Assembly: GCA_003586115.2 (NCBI GenBank)
Contig: QVOM02000001.1
Coordinates: 16,753,291 to 16,817,290 of the forward strand
Direction of reading: 5' to 3'
Length of the DNA: 64,000 nucleotides
Source of the DNA: Salvator merianae
Taxonomy: Eukaryota > Chordata > Lepidosauria > Squamata > Teiidae
Within the stretch, counting starts at the first letter, position 1. Each line of letters starts with the position of its first letter. The notes under the pieces are model-generated. The model saw only the letters and a list, made by a program, of their open reading frames with translations, did no database searches and was not told the origin of the DNA. Positions 23,221 to 35,010 of the stretch are shown here, in pieces. The translations under genes were made by a program, and so were the position numbers.

Positions 23221-24347
23221 TAGGGATGTGCACGAAAATTCGAAGCAACGAAATTTCGTACGAATTTCGTTGCTTCGCGACATTCGCATCGAATGCAAAG
23301 TGCCCTCTCTATTGCGAAAGCGAATGGCAAAAGTCGCGGCCATTTTCGTCAATTTTCGTGACCTTCGCCACTCACCGCGAACGTCTATTTTCGTCTCTTT
23401 TTGCTGCGAAAACTTCGATGCAACGAAGCTCAGTAGCTTCGTAGCGTCAAGTCTCTGCCTCTAGAGGTGGAAATTGTAATGCATCACATTAGGAAAGATG
23501 GTATTTTTTTAACTCTTCGCCTGCCTCGCAGCGATCGCACTGCATGAGGATGAGAAACTCAGATGGCTAGGAGTTAATAAAACGTCTTTGATGGTGGTAT
23601 ATAGTTCTGCTTTTTGAAATGGAGGGCAAGACGATGTGTCATTTCGCTGCTGCTCGGAAGTAGGGAGGGAGGGCAAGACGAGGCATCATTTTGCTGCTGC
23701 TCAGAAGTAGGGAGGGAGTTATTTCATCCTGCGGCTGCCTCCAGTCTTCTAAATTACGTGCTGAGCTGAAGGCAATTGCTTCGCGCGTCGCTGACTAAGC
23801 CTGCCTGCCTCGTAGGCGAGGTAATAATTTCTGTGCCCCAAACGATCGGCACGGACGGCAGACAGCGACGAGTCGCGCCGATAAGTTAAAGGGACAGAAG
23901 TTAGTGCGCATGCGCGCACAGACATGAGCATCGAAAAGGCATCGAAAATGACGAAAAATCAAAGCGAAAAAAATTCCTTCGCTTGCTTTTGCTTGCTTTC
24001 GATCTGCAGTGAGGAACCCCAAACGTGCCTTCGTTGCTTTGAATCCTGCTACAAACCGGCCGCCGGCTAAAAGTAAGCTCTGTGCAATTTTTACGTTTAA
24101 CAAAGCAACTCCTTAAATTAGCAACGTGGACGGTCAAATATAGAAGGGACAGGGCAGGGGGATATGCGGCGTTTGTTTTTTGCTACTTATTTCATTGATT
24201 TTGCACTTCCGGTTTTTTCACGAAAATTTTCGCTGTGAAAACGAAAGTCGCCATTTTCGCGACTTCCGTTTTCGTACAAAAACGAAGCAACGGAGCTTCG
24301 ATGCATTGCGAAACGAACAGAGAAAATTCCTTTCGTGCACATCCCTA
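23221..24347. mobile_element. Non-autonomous hAT element, 1,127 bp
   Basis: The ends are TAGGGATGTGCACGAAAATT and TTTCGTGCACATCCCTA. It is flanked by the perfect 8 bp duplication GTCAAGAT (23213-23220 and 24348-24355). The interior is CpG-rich with many TTCG/CGAA motifs near both ends and a repeated 'ggagggcaagacga..catcatttcgctgctgctc' unit (about 23620-23665 and 23670-23718). No transposase motif was seen. It shares end sequence with the 831 bp element. Confidence 0.93.
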
Positions 24348-24355
24348 GTCAAGAT

Positions 24356-25081
24356 GGTTTTCCAACCCCCATTTTCCACACATGCATCCTTCTGAGACAT
24401 TAGTAATTTATATGTGGTTCAACTCACACTTCTTTAGGTCCTCTAGTGCATACTAGTGAGCTAGCCACAGGTCTCCCAGACAAGCATATAAAATCTTTCT
24501 TTAGATTTTAAACAAGGAATATCTATAGAGCTGCCAACTTGGCACAGGCTTCAGACCCTAATTATTTACTGAAGGTTTGATATCAGCTCACAGTTCAATT
24601 GTATAGTCATTTGATCCAAGTAATGGTAACATAAAACAGGCATTTCCCTGGTCACATCCAAGAAATCACAATACTGCCAGAGTGGTTGTGAATAGAGTCC
24701 AGCAATTCCAGGGTCTCATCCATCTCAGTAATCCTGTGATGAGGTTCCCTTTTCCCACTAAGGCCTCTGCATTTCCTCGCTCCTCATTCATTGCAATGTG
24801 TCCTATCAATTGTGGGCCAGTGTGAATGAGGCCTATTCTGTCAGGCTTTCTACCCCTTGGTCCTCAGATCACTCTTTTAAGTGATGCTCTGTTTCTAGGC
24901 ATCAGGTTTTGTCCATTTGAACTACTCCCTAACTGCCCCTTTGATCTCTAAACTGTCTTAACCTAGCAGCCTTGCCATGGCTCCATGGATAGCTGCTATT
25001 CCAATGTCATTAGAATGGCATTTGCTAGCTGATTGATAAAGGCCTTCAAGAGTGTATCCCAGGTATCTCTTTAGGATCAAA
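24356..25081. other. Unrecognised
   Basis: No gene or repeat recognised. Confidence 0.4.
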
Positions 25082-25584
25082 GGGCATTTCTGTACTTACC
25101 TTTTCTGGACACTCCAGTGACATCAGGTCAGCTGGAGTGGGCCACCAGTTGGACAAGTCCACATGTTCTGGAACATTGTCCACATTTGGACAGCTATTCT
25201 GGGGCAGCTCCATGTTGGTCCCAAAGCTTGCATGAGCTTCACAGACAGCCTCTGCAAACTCCAATGGGCAGGAATGAAAGTTGCTGGCCTCGGAGACCCA
25301 GGGACCTATTCTGGCAACATGTTTTGGTGCTCACTATTTTGGTATCCCACTAAACTGGAACACAGAGGCATCTACATGTCCCATAGTCTAGTTGAGAACT
25401 TGCTAGATTGCCTGTAGACCTTGTTAAAAAAGGACTCGGAATTCCTAGTCTGACCTACGCACCATCCAGTATGGATGGAGTGTACTATCAGTGGGCATGG
25501 TCTCCCTTCAACCATACCAAGCTGTGGAAGGCAGGTCACTAGTTGCCTTCAGAAACCATTCCACAAGTAAGTGAGGAAAGGCCC
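25082..25584. mobile_element. MITE family Z copy, about 503 bp
   Basis: The left end GGGCATTTCTGTACTTACC and right end AAGTAAGTGAGGAAAGGCCC form inverted terminal repeats. Flanking triplets are AAA and AAG. Internal blocks 'tggacagctattctgg' and 'gcttgcatgagcttcacagac' resemble those at 28670-28750. Confidence 0.6.
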
Positions 25585-25829
25585 AAGGATGCTTACCCTC
25601 CCAACTGGGGAGCACAGCCAGTTTCTCACAGCCTAGAACTTGCATGACTTTGGCCAAGCAGTGTTGTCTCCCAGGATTGTCCTAGCCCTGCTTCCTTGCA
25701 AGTTCACGATAACACTGTTCCAATTAATTTAGGTCTCCATGCCAACACTTTGGGTCACAAAGGAAACATTAGTGTACATAAGTTAAGGAAAGTTTGGCAA
25801 AGCCATAGCCTGTGTTGCCAACATTTTAA

Positions 25830-25985
25830 GATACATACTCAATTTTATTTGCTGTCTTTGTAAATCATGGTTCATCAGTTATTATCCCAGGATGATTTAC
25901 AACAGCAAACATCAAGGCTTTAAAACATTAACATTTAGCCAACAATTTAAAATCAGCTTAAACTAATAGTATATAAATCAGAGCA
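25830..25985 (-). mobile_element. L2-type LINE 3' end (antisense)
   Basis: 'attttatttgctgtctttgtaaatcat...caggatgatttacaacagcaaacatcaag' followed by 'taaaacattaacat' is the antisense of an L2 3' end. Diverged. Confidence 0.5.
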
Positions 25986-27206
25986 GGAGACATTTTGGAT
26001 AAGGAATGTCCAAAATCAAAGCCTTGTTTTGCTGGCATGAATGGAGATCATGGCAAAATTCTGTGAATGTGGATGTGGCTATTTACCTGTAACTAGAAGT
26101 TAATTTAAATGCAATTAAATTTAGTATAACTTTAATCTTTGGTTGTACTATCTGTTGCAGAGAGCCATCTGGCATGAGTTTGAGTACAGCCTTTTGGGTT
26201 GTAGAATCATCTGCCAAGAGGATTATGAGAGGGACAAACTCTGCTGAGCTTTTTCCATTTGATTAAAATATATTTGCGAACACAAGTATGTGCTGGTTGC
26301 TGATGAAGTCACCACATGGATAACAGTTTGCTACTGTTCTTATTCTATTGTTTTAGTGGCTTGATAATAGAAGACAATATGTAATTTATTTGCACCTGCT
26401 TACCTTTGTTCAGTGTTTGACTTCCAACATTGCTATTTTCTTGCAAAGAATGCTGCTTTTTTAAAACTTAAAAACATTGAAGGAGTTCAGGCATCTTACC
26501 CACATACTGAAAGAATCAAAGGAGATGGCCCTGAGACTGTCTGCATGTAGCAACGTGTCTCAGTGCCCAGCGGCCACATCCCACTGTAGGCATATTTTAA
26601 ATATTCCATCAAAGATTTCATGATGGAGGAAAGGCAGAGCAACTCTATAAGAAAACTGAGGCTTCCTCCAGGAGCAAGGCAAAACCTGGTACACTGGGAA
26701 TGCAAGACATCCCTGTGGTGTGCCCAGTGCAGCGCTGATTGCAATGCAAAGAAAACATGTTGCAACAGTTGCAATCCAGCAATGACACTGGGTTTCCTGT
26801 AACAATCTTACTTACCTCAATGTCTGGCAAACAGCTTTAGCAGTCAGAGTGATTAGGACTTTCTGGGAGCCAGCCAAATGTGTGAAAAACAATGCAAGAA
26901 AGTGGGTGGGTACTTGGTGGGCTTCCAGTGGCCTCAATCACTCTAACTGCAAAAGTGTTTGTCAGATGTCAAGGTAAACACTAGGTTGTTCCTTGCATCC
27001 AGGGGGGATGAAGAAGTAATTGTAGGATCCTGCTTAGACCTCACATTGCTCTTGCCATCTGGAGTCAGTTTGATCTACTGTACACTTCTTGATGAAAAGG
27101 GACAATACTAGTGCTCTTTTCTGTGGCCTTCTTTCAAAGGAGCCCTGTGTTTATTGCAACAAATTTCTCCCATACCTGAAGTTTACAGACACCACACTCA
27201 CTGAAA
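25986..27206. other. Unrecognised
   Basis: No gene or repeat recognised with confidence. Confidence 0.4.
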
Positions 27207-27290
27207 GGGAAGGAAGGAAGGAAGGAAGGAAGGAAGGAAGGAAGGAAGGAAGGAAGAAAGGAAGGAAGGGAGGGAGGGAGGGAGGGAGGA
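27207..27290. repeat. (GGAA)n/(GGGA)n microsatellite
   Basis: A tract of GGAA units passes into GGGA units. Lys/Glu/Gly ORFs over it are artefacts. Confidence 0.97.
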
Positions 27291-27596
27291 AACAGCATCA
27301 GTGCCCCTTCATTTTTTTTTTTTGTTAATGGACAGAATGGCAAAATACCAGAGACCATTTGGCTGAGACCTGATGCTTGTGAATCTTCAACTAGTTGTTT
27401 ATCACAGAATTTAAGTTCAAACAATCCCCAGGAGGGAATTAAAGGGCCAAGAACAGTTATTTGTTGTCTGTTGCCTTTCCTAACATATCACATCAGGAAA
27501 TACCTAAGTCAACATTAGTAGGTATCCAGTTAAACTTTGTGCAAGGGGGTTAGAACAGAAAAGCATCACTCGGTTTTAAAGAAAACTGAGATGGAA

Positions 27597-27677
27597 AGAA
27601 GAAGAAAGAAAGGAAGGAAGGAAGGACGGACGGAAGGAAGGAATTGAAGGAAGGAAGGAAGAAAAAGAAAGAGAGTG
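27597..27677. repeat. Imperfect (GGAA)n microsatellite
   Basis: Purine-rich GGAA tract with GGAC interruptions and a GAATTGA break. Confidence 0.95.
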
Positions 27678-27786
27678 AGTTTTGGATTTGCATAAAATTT
27701 TCATATGGTGACCTTTAGGGGCAGATGTTAATTGGGAAGAATTACCATAATTTAAAAAGAAAAAAAAATCTAGTAGAGGATATTTT

Positions 27787-27966
27787 GCCCCTTTCTGCAC
27801 TTGGCCTTATTCCATATTATATCTTGGAATAGGGATCTGCCATCTGCATGCTACTATGAACTATGGCAGGCCCCACATGAGGTCTGCTATAATCTGCACT
27901 AGCATTTGGATAGCAGGTCCCTATTCTGGGATATAGTCCAGAGTAAAGCCAAGTGCAGAAAGGGCC
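27787..27966. mobile_element. Palindromic MITE family Y, copy 1, 180 bp
   Basis: The ends are GCCCCTTTCTGCACTTGG and its inverse ending AAGTGCAGAAAGGGCC. The whole element folds on itself: 'cttattcca' pairs with 'tgg.ataa'-type sequence, and 'ggatctgccatctgcatgct' lies opposite 'ctgcactagcatttggatagcaggtcc'. Flanking triplets TTT and TTC nearly match. Confidence 0.8.
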
Positions 27967-28384
27967 TTCGTTTCTGTGCCTCTAAGTATGCTTCCCAAAT
28001 GCTACTTCGTGGTGAACAGTTTCAAGGCTCCTGTTTACTTTCTTTGCTTATGGCTCCTTGTTTGTTTATAAACTTGTATTCTACCTACTTCATAATGATC
28101 TGAGGGAGCTAATAAGAGTCAATTAAAAGAGGAGAGAGGAGGTGAGGAAAAAAAATGACATTTGACCAAGGGAGCAGAAGTGGCTTCTGGACTGAGGTCA
28201 TAGAATAAATATGGAAAGCTGTTAAAAAAAATCAAGAAGGATAAACAGATTAGCATGCTTTGTGTCTTTCTCCTAAAGGAGACTAAGGGACTTTCCTCAT
28301 TTTCCTTAAAACCACTCCAGCAAAGGGCCCAGAGTGCTCCCACATGCTGGTGCAGTCCAAGGGAGGCCCCACCCATCTCTAATA
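27967..28384. other. Unrecognised
   Basis: No gene or repeat recognised. Confidence 0.35.
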
Positions 28385-28831
28385 CTCTTCATCCACATTG
28401 GATGAAGCATAGACCAGACTAGGCAGCCCAAAATGACTGCCTAGTCCAAATTACTGGTAGACCCTTTTAAAAAAGTCTAACAGCAGCCTAGCAGGTGCTA
28501 AACCAGACCACAGAGTGATGCAGAAGACATATGCCTCATGTGTTCTGGTTTAAAAAGGAGACCCATTTCTGAGTGCACCAAAGCATGCCACCAAAATGCA
28601 TCTCCCAGGGACTCAGAGGCCAGGAGTTTTCATTGGTGACCACCAGAGCCCTCAGAGCCAGCTCAGTAGCTTGCATGAGCTTTTTAGGGTTGGTGCAAAG
28701 GCTGTCCTGGAACAGCTGCTTAAATGTGGACAGTTTTGTTCCAGTACATGGGGGACAAATCAGGAGGTGGACCGCTTCAACTGGTCTGGTCTTGCTGGAG
28801 CAGTCCCCCACAGGTAAGTGTGGAAATGCCC
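28385..28831. mobile_element. MITE family Z copy
   Basis: The right end is CAGGTAAGTGTGGAAATGCCC. Internal blocks 'actggtagaccctttt', 'ccaccaaaatgcatctccca', 'cagaggccaggagtttt' and 'ttaaatgtggacag' recur in reverse or forward orientation at 10335, 42946 and 59818. The left end is approximate. Confidence 0.55.
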
Positions 28832-28844
28832 TCAAGCTCATTTG

Positions 28845-29023
28845 GGTCCTTTCTGCACTTGGCCTTATTCCAGATTATATCTTGGAATAGGGATCTGCCA
28901 TCTGTATGCTACTATGAACTATGGCAGCCCCACCTGGGGTCTGCTATAATCTGCACTAGCATGTGGATAGCAGGTCCCTATTCTGGGATATAGTCCAGAA
29001 TAAAGCCAAGTGCAGAAAGGGCC
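28845..29023. mobile_element. Palindromic MITE family Y, copy 2, 179 bp
   Basis: The ends are GGTCCTTTCTGCACTTGG and CCAAGTGCAGAAAGGGCC. It is flanked by TTG on both sides (28842-28844 and 29024-29026), a 3 bp target duplication. The interior is nearly identical to copy 1. Confidence 0.85.
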
Positions 29024-29026
29024 TTG

Positions 29027-30126
29027 GTCTCCAAGCCAGACCTGAACCCAGACTGCAATATTTTTGGTAAGAACTTTAGTAAAGACAGGATTACTGAATG
29101 GAAAAACAACAACAGAGTTACCATATATTGTCTGGGTTGCAGCTAAACCTGCTGGAATCCCTTCACCTGTACAGCTACTAAGGACACAGGGAACCCCTCC
29201 TCTTTTCCATATGGTAACACTAAGAAAGGAGACCGCAGTCAATATGCTCTGGTAATCGAACATGACCTGAAAATCTAACAAAAAAACGCAAAAATGTTCA
29301 GATGGTGTTTGGTTGCCTTACCTCAGTGTCTGGCAGCCTGTGTTGTTATATTTTCACATGGAGCTACCTAGAAACTCATCAAAGACCCTTCATTTTTTTT
29401 GATGTTTTTCCTGTGCTTGGTTTAATGAAATAATAACGAAATGAGCTGCAGACACATAAGTAACCATAGATATTAAGGGAAGCCTGGGGTGATTGCCGGA
29501 TTTCCCTTAATAGTGATATTACGAGTTAAAGGTTCACTACCCCAGGACTGTATTTGGAATTCTGCAATTATGTCTGGCATTCCCAATACTATCTGGAGGC
29601 ACCTCTTGTTGGGTGCCATAACCAGCCCTGGCTAATTTCCAGCTGTATGTATGATTTTGGTCCAGTACAGCATGGGTGTGGGGAAGCATGAGAAATCTCA
29701 TTCCTCAATAATTAGGTAATACTTGTGTGCTTCTCACATTCCAGGGTGCATGGAAAACACAGGGGGCAGACGTCCAAGCAGAAGAGCTATTTTTAATAGC
29801 AGAATTTGTTCCACTTGAAACTCTCCAAAACTTCTGCATGTCAGTCAGCTGAAAAACCTGGACGTCTGCCTTTCTTTCAATGGTTGCATTCCAACTATTT
29901 CCTCCCTACACCCTCCATGGAGGTACTGTAGCTGAAGGACCTACAAGTTACCAGTTGTCATTCAAAGATCATCAATGCTTCCTCAGACAAGCAGCTTCAA
30001 AAAGTCACTGTCGTGAATGAGACATCATTTACTACTAACAAAACCATATAGGAAAGGTAGTTACTCTTTACAGAATATAGCATGGCTCTTCTTTAGAGAG
30101 CTAGTTTTATTGGGTTATCCATTTGA
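29027..30126. other. Unrecognised, with a small inverted repeat
   Basis: An 11 bp inverted repeat TATTAAGGGAA/TTCCCTTAATA lies at about 29471-29513. No gene recognised. Confidence 0.4.
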
Positions 30127-30372
30127 GGCTGAATTCACACTCACTATAAAAAAAAAGTAGTTCAAAAGCAGCGTAGAGGTAGTAGGATCTACATGCTAAT
30201 GCCTTAATCCACATTAAAGACCAGAAAATGTACTTCCAAGATGTATTCTCTAGCCTTTAATGTGGATTAAAGGTGGGCTAGGAACACTAGCATCCACATG
30301 TTATTGCCTCTAACTCTCTTTTGAGCTTTTTTTTAAAAAAATATATATACATATATATGGGCAGATGCAGCC
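30127..30372. mobile_element. MITE family W copy, about 246 bp
   Basis: The ends are GGCTGAATTCACACTCAC and GGGCAGATGCAGCC. A core palindrome pairs CTTAATCCACATTAAAG with CTTTAATGTGGATTAAAG around a short spacer (about 30203-30273). Flanking triplets are TGA and TGG. A related copy is at 60341-60532. Confidence 0.6.
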
Positions 30373-31691
30373 TGGGTTCATTAAGTAATGTTACTATTGA
30401 GTCCCTCACATCTTGCATTCACGGCAGCATAAGAAATGTAGAAATCAGCTCACAATTCTTGTAAGAGGATTCTGTCCACCTCACAAGTCCAATTATCTAC
30501 AGTGCTAATACACTGTATCCAATAAATGAAACCATTTTAGAGCTTTATCTCTTTCCCAGTATGTCCATCTACCCACCTGTTTTTGCTTTGATCTGTGCTT
30601 ATGCATTCTATATAGGTACATACCTACGTCATCGTGTGCATTATGAGAGAGAAGGAGTGAGAGAGGAAAGATACTATCTCCCTCACCCATCACTGTCTAT
30701 CAGATCATCTTAACCTGCCTGCATTCTCCAAATGGAATGCTTTAGCCCAACTTAAAAGGGAAAAAAGAAAGAAAGAAAAATCTTCAACCATAAAGTGGGG
30801 GACACCCCTAACAGTAATAAGAAGCAGAAAACCTAGTGACTAAGGACAAAGGCGCCACTGTGTGAGCCTTGAGACAAAGCTGTGACAAGAGACAGATGTC
30901 TCTGAGCAATCAGCACTTAGTAAATCACAGATCCCCTTTGTTGGGAGCGGCTAAACTGGAGCAGCAGGTGCAGCCCATAAGGAGAGAATGTCTCAGAATG
31001 GGCCTCGGTAATGATGATCTGTATGAAATTAATTCCCTGAGCACAAGGACTTAGAGAGCCAAGCCAATAGACACTGAGAGCAGCAAGTTATTAATTGCTT
31101 TTATGTCCAAGGCAGCTACGGATGATTTTAAAAAGAAAAGAAAAACCTTCCTCCATACTGCCACTTTCTCCTTCTAATCTCCAGATCCCTTGCAACTCAG
31201 CTTTCTTTTTTTAGAGAGAAGTGATGGTGCAATGGTTCCTGCTGACTAAAAGGTATGTGTTCAAATCAGCCCTGATGGCTTTGAAGTCTGCGTGGGAGTC
31301 TCTCCACCCAACTATTTAAATCATCATCTATTTAAATTGTTGTGGCAATAAATAATTTGTTAATCAGCCCTGCATACACCTGTCATTGTCTGGCCTGGTC
31401 CCATGCCTACGCCACTGGGTTTTCACCTAAAGAAATGGTGTGGGTGGAGGAGGAAAGCAGGTAGTGTATGCACATCTAATAATTAACTAAGAATAGATTG
31501 CTACTGTATAATCATTAAGAAAGGTTTCTAAGCATAATGCTTTCTAACGCTGCTCAGATAGAAACATGTTCTTTTTTCCATGTAATGTGTTGCAAGCCTA
31601 ATTTTTACTGAGATGACAAGCTTGTGTCTGGAGTATAGTATTTCAAGTTGAAGTTAAAAAGTCACATTCCTTGTGGAAATTGGAACTGGGG
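30373..31691. other. Mostly unrecognised; weak tRNA-SINE trace
   Basis: At 31219-31285 'gtgatggtgcaatggttcc' and 'gtgttcaaatca' sit at roughly A-box and B-box spacing, suggesting a decayed tRNA-derived SINE. Nothing else recognised. Confidence 0.3.
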
Positions 31692-32345
31692 CCATATTTG
31701 GACCTACCTTGCTGTTCCAGTACATGGGGTCCCACTCTGTACTGACATGAGCAATCTGTCCAAGCAGGGCTGACTTGCTCCTAGCACAATGCAAGGCCTT
31801 CTGAATTGGGATGGCCTGTTCCACATCAGTCACTCTGTGAACTCCAAGTGTTCCAAAGGCCAGGAATGAAATTGCTCTCCCAGAGGGCCCATTTCAGAAC
31901 AAGCAACCTGTCCCAAGCTGGGATGGGTTGCCAGTGGAGCAGAACAGTGGATTCTGCATTCAGATGGCCTGTTCCACTCTAGTCTTTGTCGCTGCCTCCA
32001 GAGAGCCCTCAGAAGGAGCAGTGAGGGCTTTGGAGATTCTGGCCTGGCCAGTGTTATGGTGGACCCATTTCCATCAGCATTTTCTGGGGCACGCCGAGAA
32101 AGGTCCCCTGCAGTAAACTGGATGACAGGACATGCTGTCTGCATGCCTCCATGGTATACTACCACTGGGCCAGTTGTAGACCTCATCATTTTTGGCACTC
32201 TAGCCTGGCCCTCACTTCCTCCAGTGCACCCAATGCAAATGAAGCATGAGGAGGGTAAGGATTGGCCTAGTCTGCACTAGTCTGTGGACATGCTGCCCTT
32301 TATTCCAGAATTTGTTCCAGAATGAGAGGCAGTATGGAAAGATCT
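31692..32345. mobile_element. MITE family Z-like region
   Basis: 'tgttccagtacatgggg', 'ccaaaggccaggaat' and 'agagccctcagaaggagcag' resemble family Z internal blocks. It ends near 'tgccctttattccagaatttgttccagaatgag'. Boundaries are uncertain, and it may combine two copies. Confidence 0.4.
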
Positions 32346-32639
32346 TATGCCCTTTCATTCTCCCCTGGAATGCCCAAGTTCTACTTTGGTAAAAGATATG
32401 TGCACCTTCTTTGCTGTTCTTGTGCAAAGAAACACTCTGCAGATAACTACGGAAACTGTTCAATGTGTTGTATGATTTGTGCGTAAATAGGCCCTTGCTC
32501 TGCAAGGGATAGCTGTCACTGTCTGCTCAATTATAATTGAGCAAATTGGTTTCATTTTGCATCTGCTCATCTACAGACATTATTTTTTATGTAACCTGCA
32601 AGTGCTGCCACTTGCTTTGTTCAGTTTACATCCCATACC

Positions 32640-32949
32640 CAACAAGGGTGTAAGGCCCTTTCCTCAAATTCTGGAATAAAGGGCAGCACTAGTGTGGATT
32701 TGGCCAAGCCCCACATTGGACAAAGTGTGGACTGGCCTAGGGTGCAAAAATTGAAGGCCCTCTTCTGGTCCACTGGCATCTCATTCCTGCTTGCGATGGG
32801 TTGCTTGTTCTGGGATGGGGCAGCTCACTTTAATGTCCCTCCCCACTATGAAATGACCTGCAGCTGACTCAAGGGGCTGCTGCATCTACACAGGGACACA
32901 GATGCTTCTTGAAAAGCACCTCACAGCAACAGAGCCAGGAGGCATTTTA
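32640..32949. mobile_element. MITE debris related to the preceding copy
   Basis: 'ggccctttcctcaaattctggaataaagggcagcactagtgtggattt' is close to the inverse of 32290-32330, so this looks like an end of the same family in the opposite orientation. Confidence 0.4.
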
Positions 32950-33087
32950 GGCTGCATCCAGACGTTGCTTATTTGTTCCACCATATTTGGATATTCCAGA
33001 ATAAAGCCTGGATATTCCAGAATAACCAGGCTTTATTCTGGGTTATCCAAATAGAGTGGAATAAATGAGTGATGTCTGGATGCAGCC
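32950..33087. mobile_element. Palindromic MITE family V, 138 bp
   Basis: The ends are GGCTGCATCCAGACGTTGC and GATGTCTGGATGCAGCC. Most of the interior is self-complementary, including CCTGGATATTCCAG and GGCTTTATTCTGGG segments. Flanks are TTA and TTT. The ends resemble those of the 57050-58123 element. Confidence 0.75.
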
Positions 33088-34627
33088 TTTGTCAACCCTG
33101 GCCAGACCATGACAAGGCCATGATGGAGTCCCTGCCTCCTACCCCTGTTCTACAACTGTTATCAGTCCTCCTGTTTTTGGGGGGGCGGGGATTTGTGTTG
33201 CTTTACTGTCACACTCTTATTGCACCAAAATATGAAATATATTCCAATGTAGAACTTGTTAGAAGTGAGCTACAGTCATTTCAATATGAAGAGCCATGCA
33301 TGTGGTTATTTGAACACCTGGTTCACAGTGGTATGGTAGGAGATAGAAAATAGAAGTTCCTTGTTAAGGTTTGCACTTTTTTCGGATAATCACCATTTTT
33401 TAAAAAAATAAACAGTGCTGCTCATGCTGTACACATTTACCCCATGTTTTGCACAGCACAGACACTTTGTTGATGGCTATCAAAAGCTGCACAACCTATT
33501 TAATGAGAAAAGACAGGGAAACAAAAGAGATACGTGTATGCAGTCAGTTTTTAAACAAATGAACACATTTTAGCTTATAACTTCGCCAACCAGTGTTGAT
33601 ACATTACAAAGCAGAGAGTATAAAGGCCAACCCTAGACAGCTTAATAGGTCAAGGTGAAGTGGCAAAGAATAAGCAGGACGTGGTTTAATTGGTTTTCTA
33701 AGGACATCATTCCTTTCCCTCTTTCTTTGGTAATAGTCTAAAGATGGGCCAAAAAGAAAAAGAAAAGAAACACCTGTAGGCGCCAGGTCTCCCATAGTCC
33801 CCTCTTACCCAGACTTCTCACACATGCTACAGGAAGCAGATGTCTATGGTACTTTGGTGGAAAATTTTAGGAAGGGTTTTTTTTTAGGAAGTTGTCTGGT
33901 GGAGAGTTTTGAAGATGTTCACAGTCCATGTTCCTAATGCACACTTGGACACTTGTGCTTGTGTGCGCGCGCACACACACACAATACCCATTCCTCTCTT
34001 TTGTACTTTTCTTTTCTTGCTAGTTCACAGCCATTCCTCAGCCATAATCATCTACTGCTTAGGAGAAAGGAAGAGAAGAGCTTATATCCATGCCCAAAGC
34101 AGCAGCGGCAATGTTCTTTTGTATGGGAATCAGCACATTCTACTGTAAGTAATGTAGTGCAAAGGAATGCAAATCACATACAGATGTTCATCCAGATGTG
34201 AGGAAATGCCAGCCCAGCTGTCTTGGTAACAGGGAGCACATTCTGTTTTCCCTCACCTTCTGATACCCATTCTCCTCCATTCACTTTAATGCCCTTAACC
34301 GAAGAGATGTGAAGAAGTGCTAGAAAGTTGTTGGCCACAGACATATCTAAAACATTGCTCTTTCATTTTGGCTCAACTGAGCAGGAACTAAAAATCCCAC
34401 TGGCCCAACTAAACACACTGTAAGGCCAATATTCTTGCCTGATGCATCTTTGCTTCAATGGTGGGTGATGCACATGGGAATGGGATGGTCAGACAGAGGA
34501 AAAAGCAACTAAAAGGAAGTGGTACCAGGTCAACAAAAATCAGTAGAGTAAATTAATTCCTCTTTATCCACCCAAAAATCTTGCCTTGTACAAGATAAAC
34601 ACCCCAAACACCTAGTCTATATGGCAT
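33088..34627. other. Unrecognised
   Basis: No gene or known repeat. A short (CA)n lies at 33971-33984. Confidence 0.4.
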
Positions 34628-35010
34628 TTATTTATTTAAAACAATTGTATACCACCGTTCACCAAAGTCCCAGGAGAGTAAACAAAATAAATTCAATCAG
34701 TCTATAAAACAACAATCAAAAAAGAAAAGGGAAGAAAAGAACTATTGCATAAAATCCATGCAACATAGAAGAGGAAGTCAGTACTAATCACCCAATTCCT
34801 GAGCAAGCAATTATGTTTTCACCAGGTGGCGCGTAGTCCTTAATGTTGGGATCTAGTGTAACTCTAAGGGGAGGCTATTCTGAGGTAGGCCACTATTGAG
34901 AATGCCCTCTTCCTAGCTGCTGTCCCATGAATTTTGTAGAAGGATGGAAGCATCTCCTTCATGTATGTTATTGCACACGGCCTGCTCATGTTAATTCCAT
35001 TGCCACATGA
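34628..35010 (-). mobile_element. L2-type LINE 3' end (antisense)
   Basis: It starts 'atttatttatttaaaacaattgtataccaccgttcacc' and 'caggagagtaaacaaaataaa', the antisense of the L2 tail and GGGCGGTATA-like block. It continues through 'ggaggctattctgaggtaggccactattgagaatgccctcttcc', a typical L2 3' ORF2/UTR segment in antisense (AF, SRALPEE type). Confidence 0.7.

Noticed and set aside
29471..29513. Inverted repeat as a transcription terminator or miRNA precursor
   Set aside because: An 11 bp stem with a loop of about 20 bases is too short and unsupported by context.
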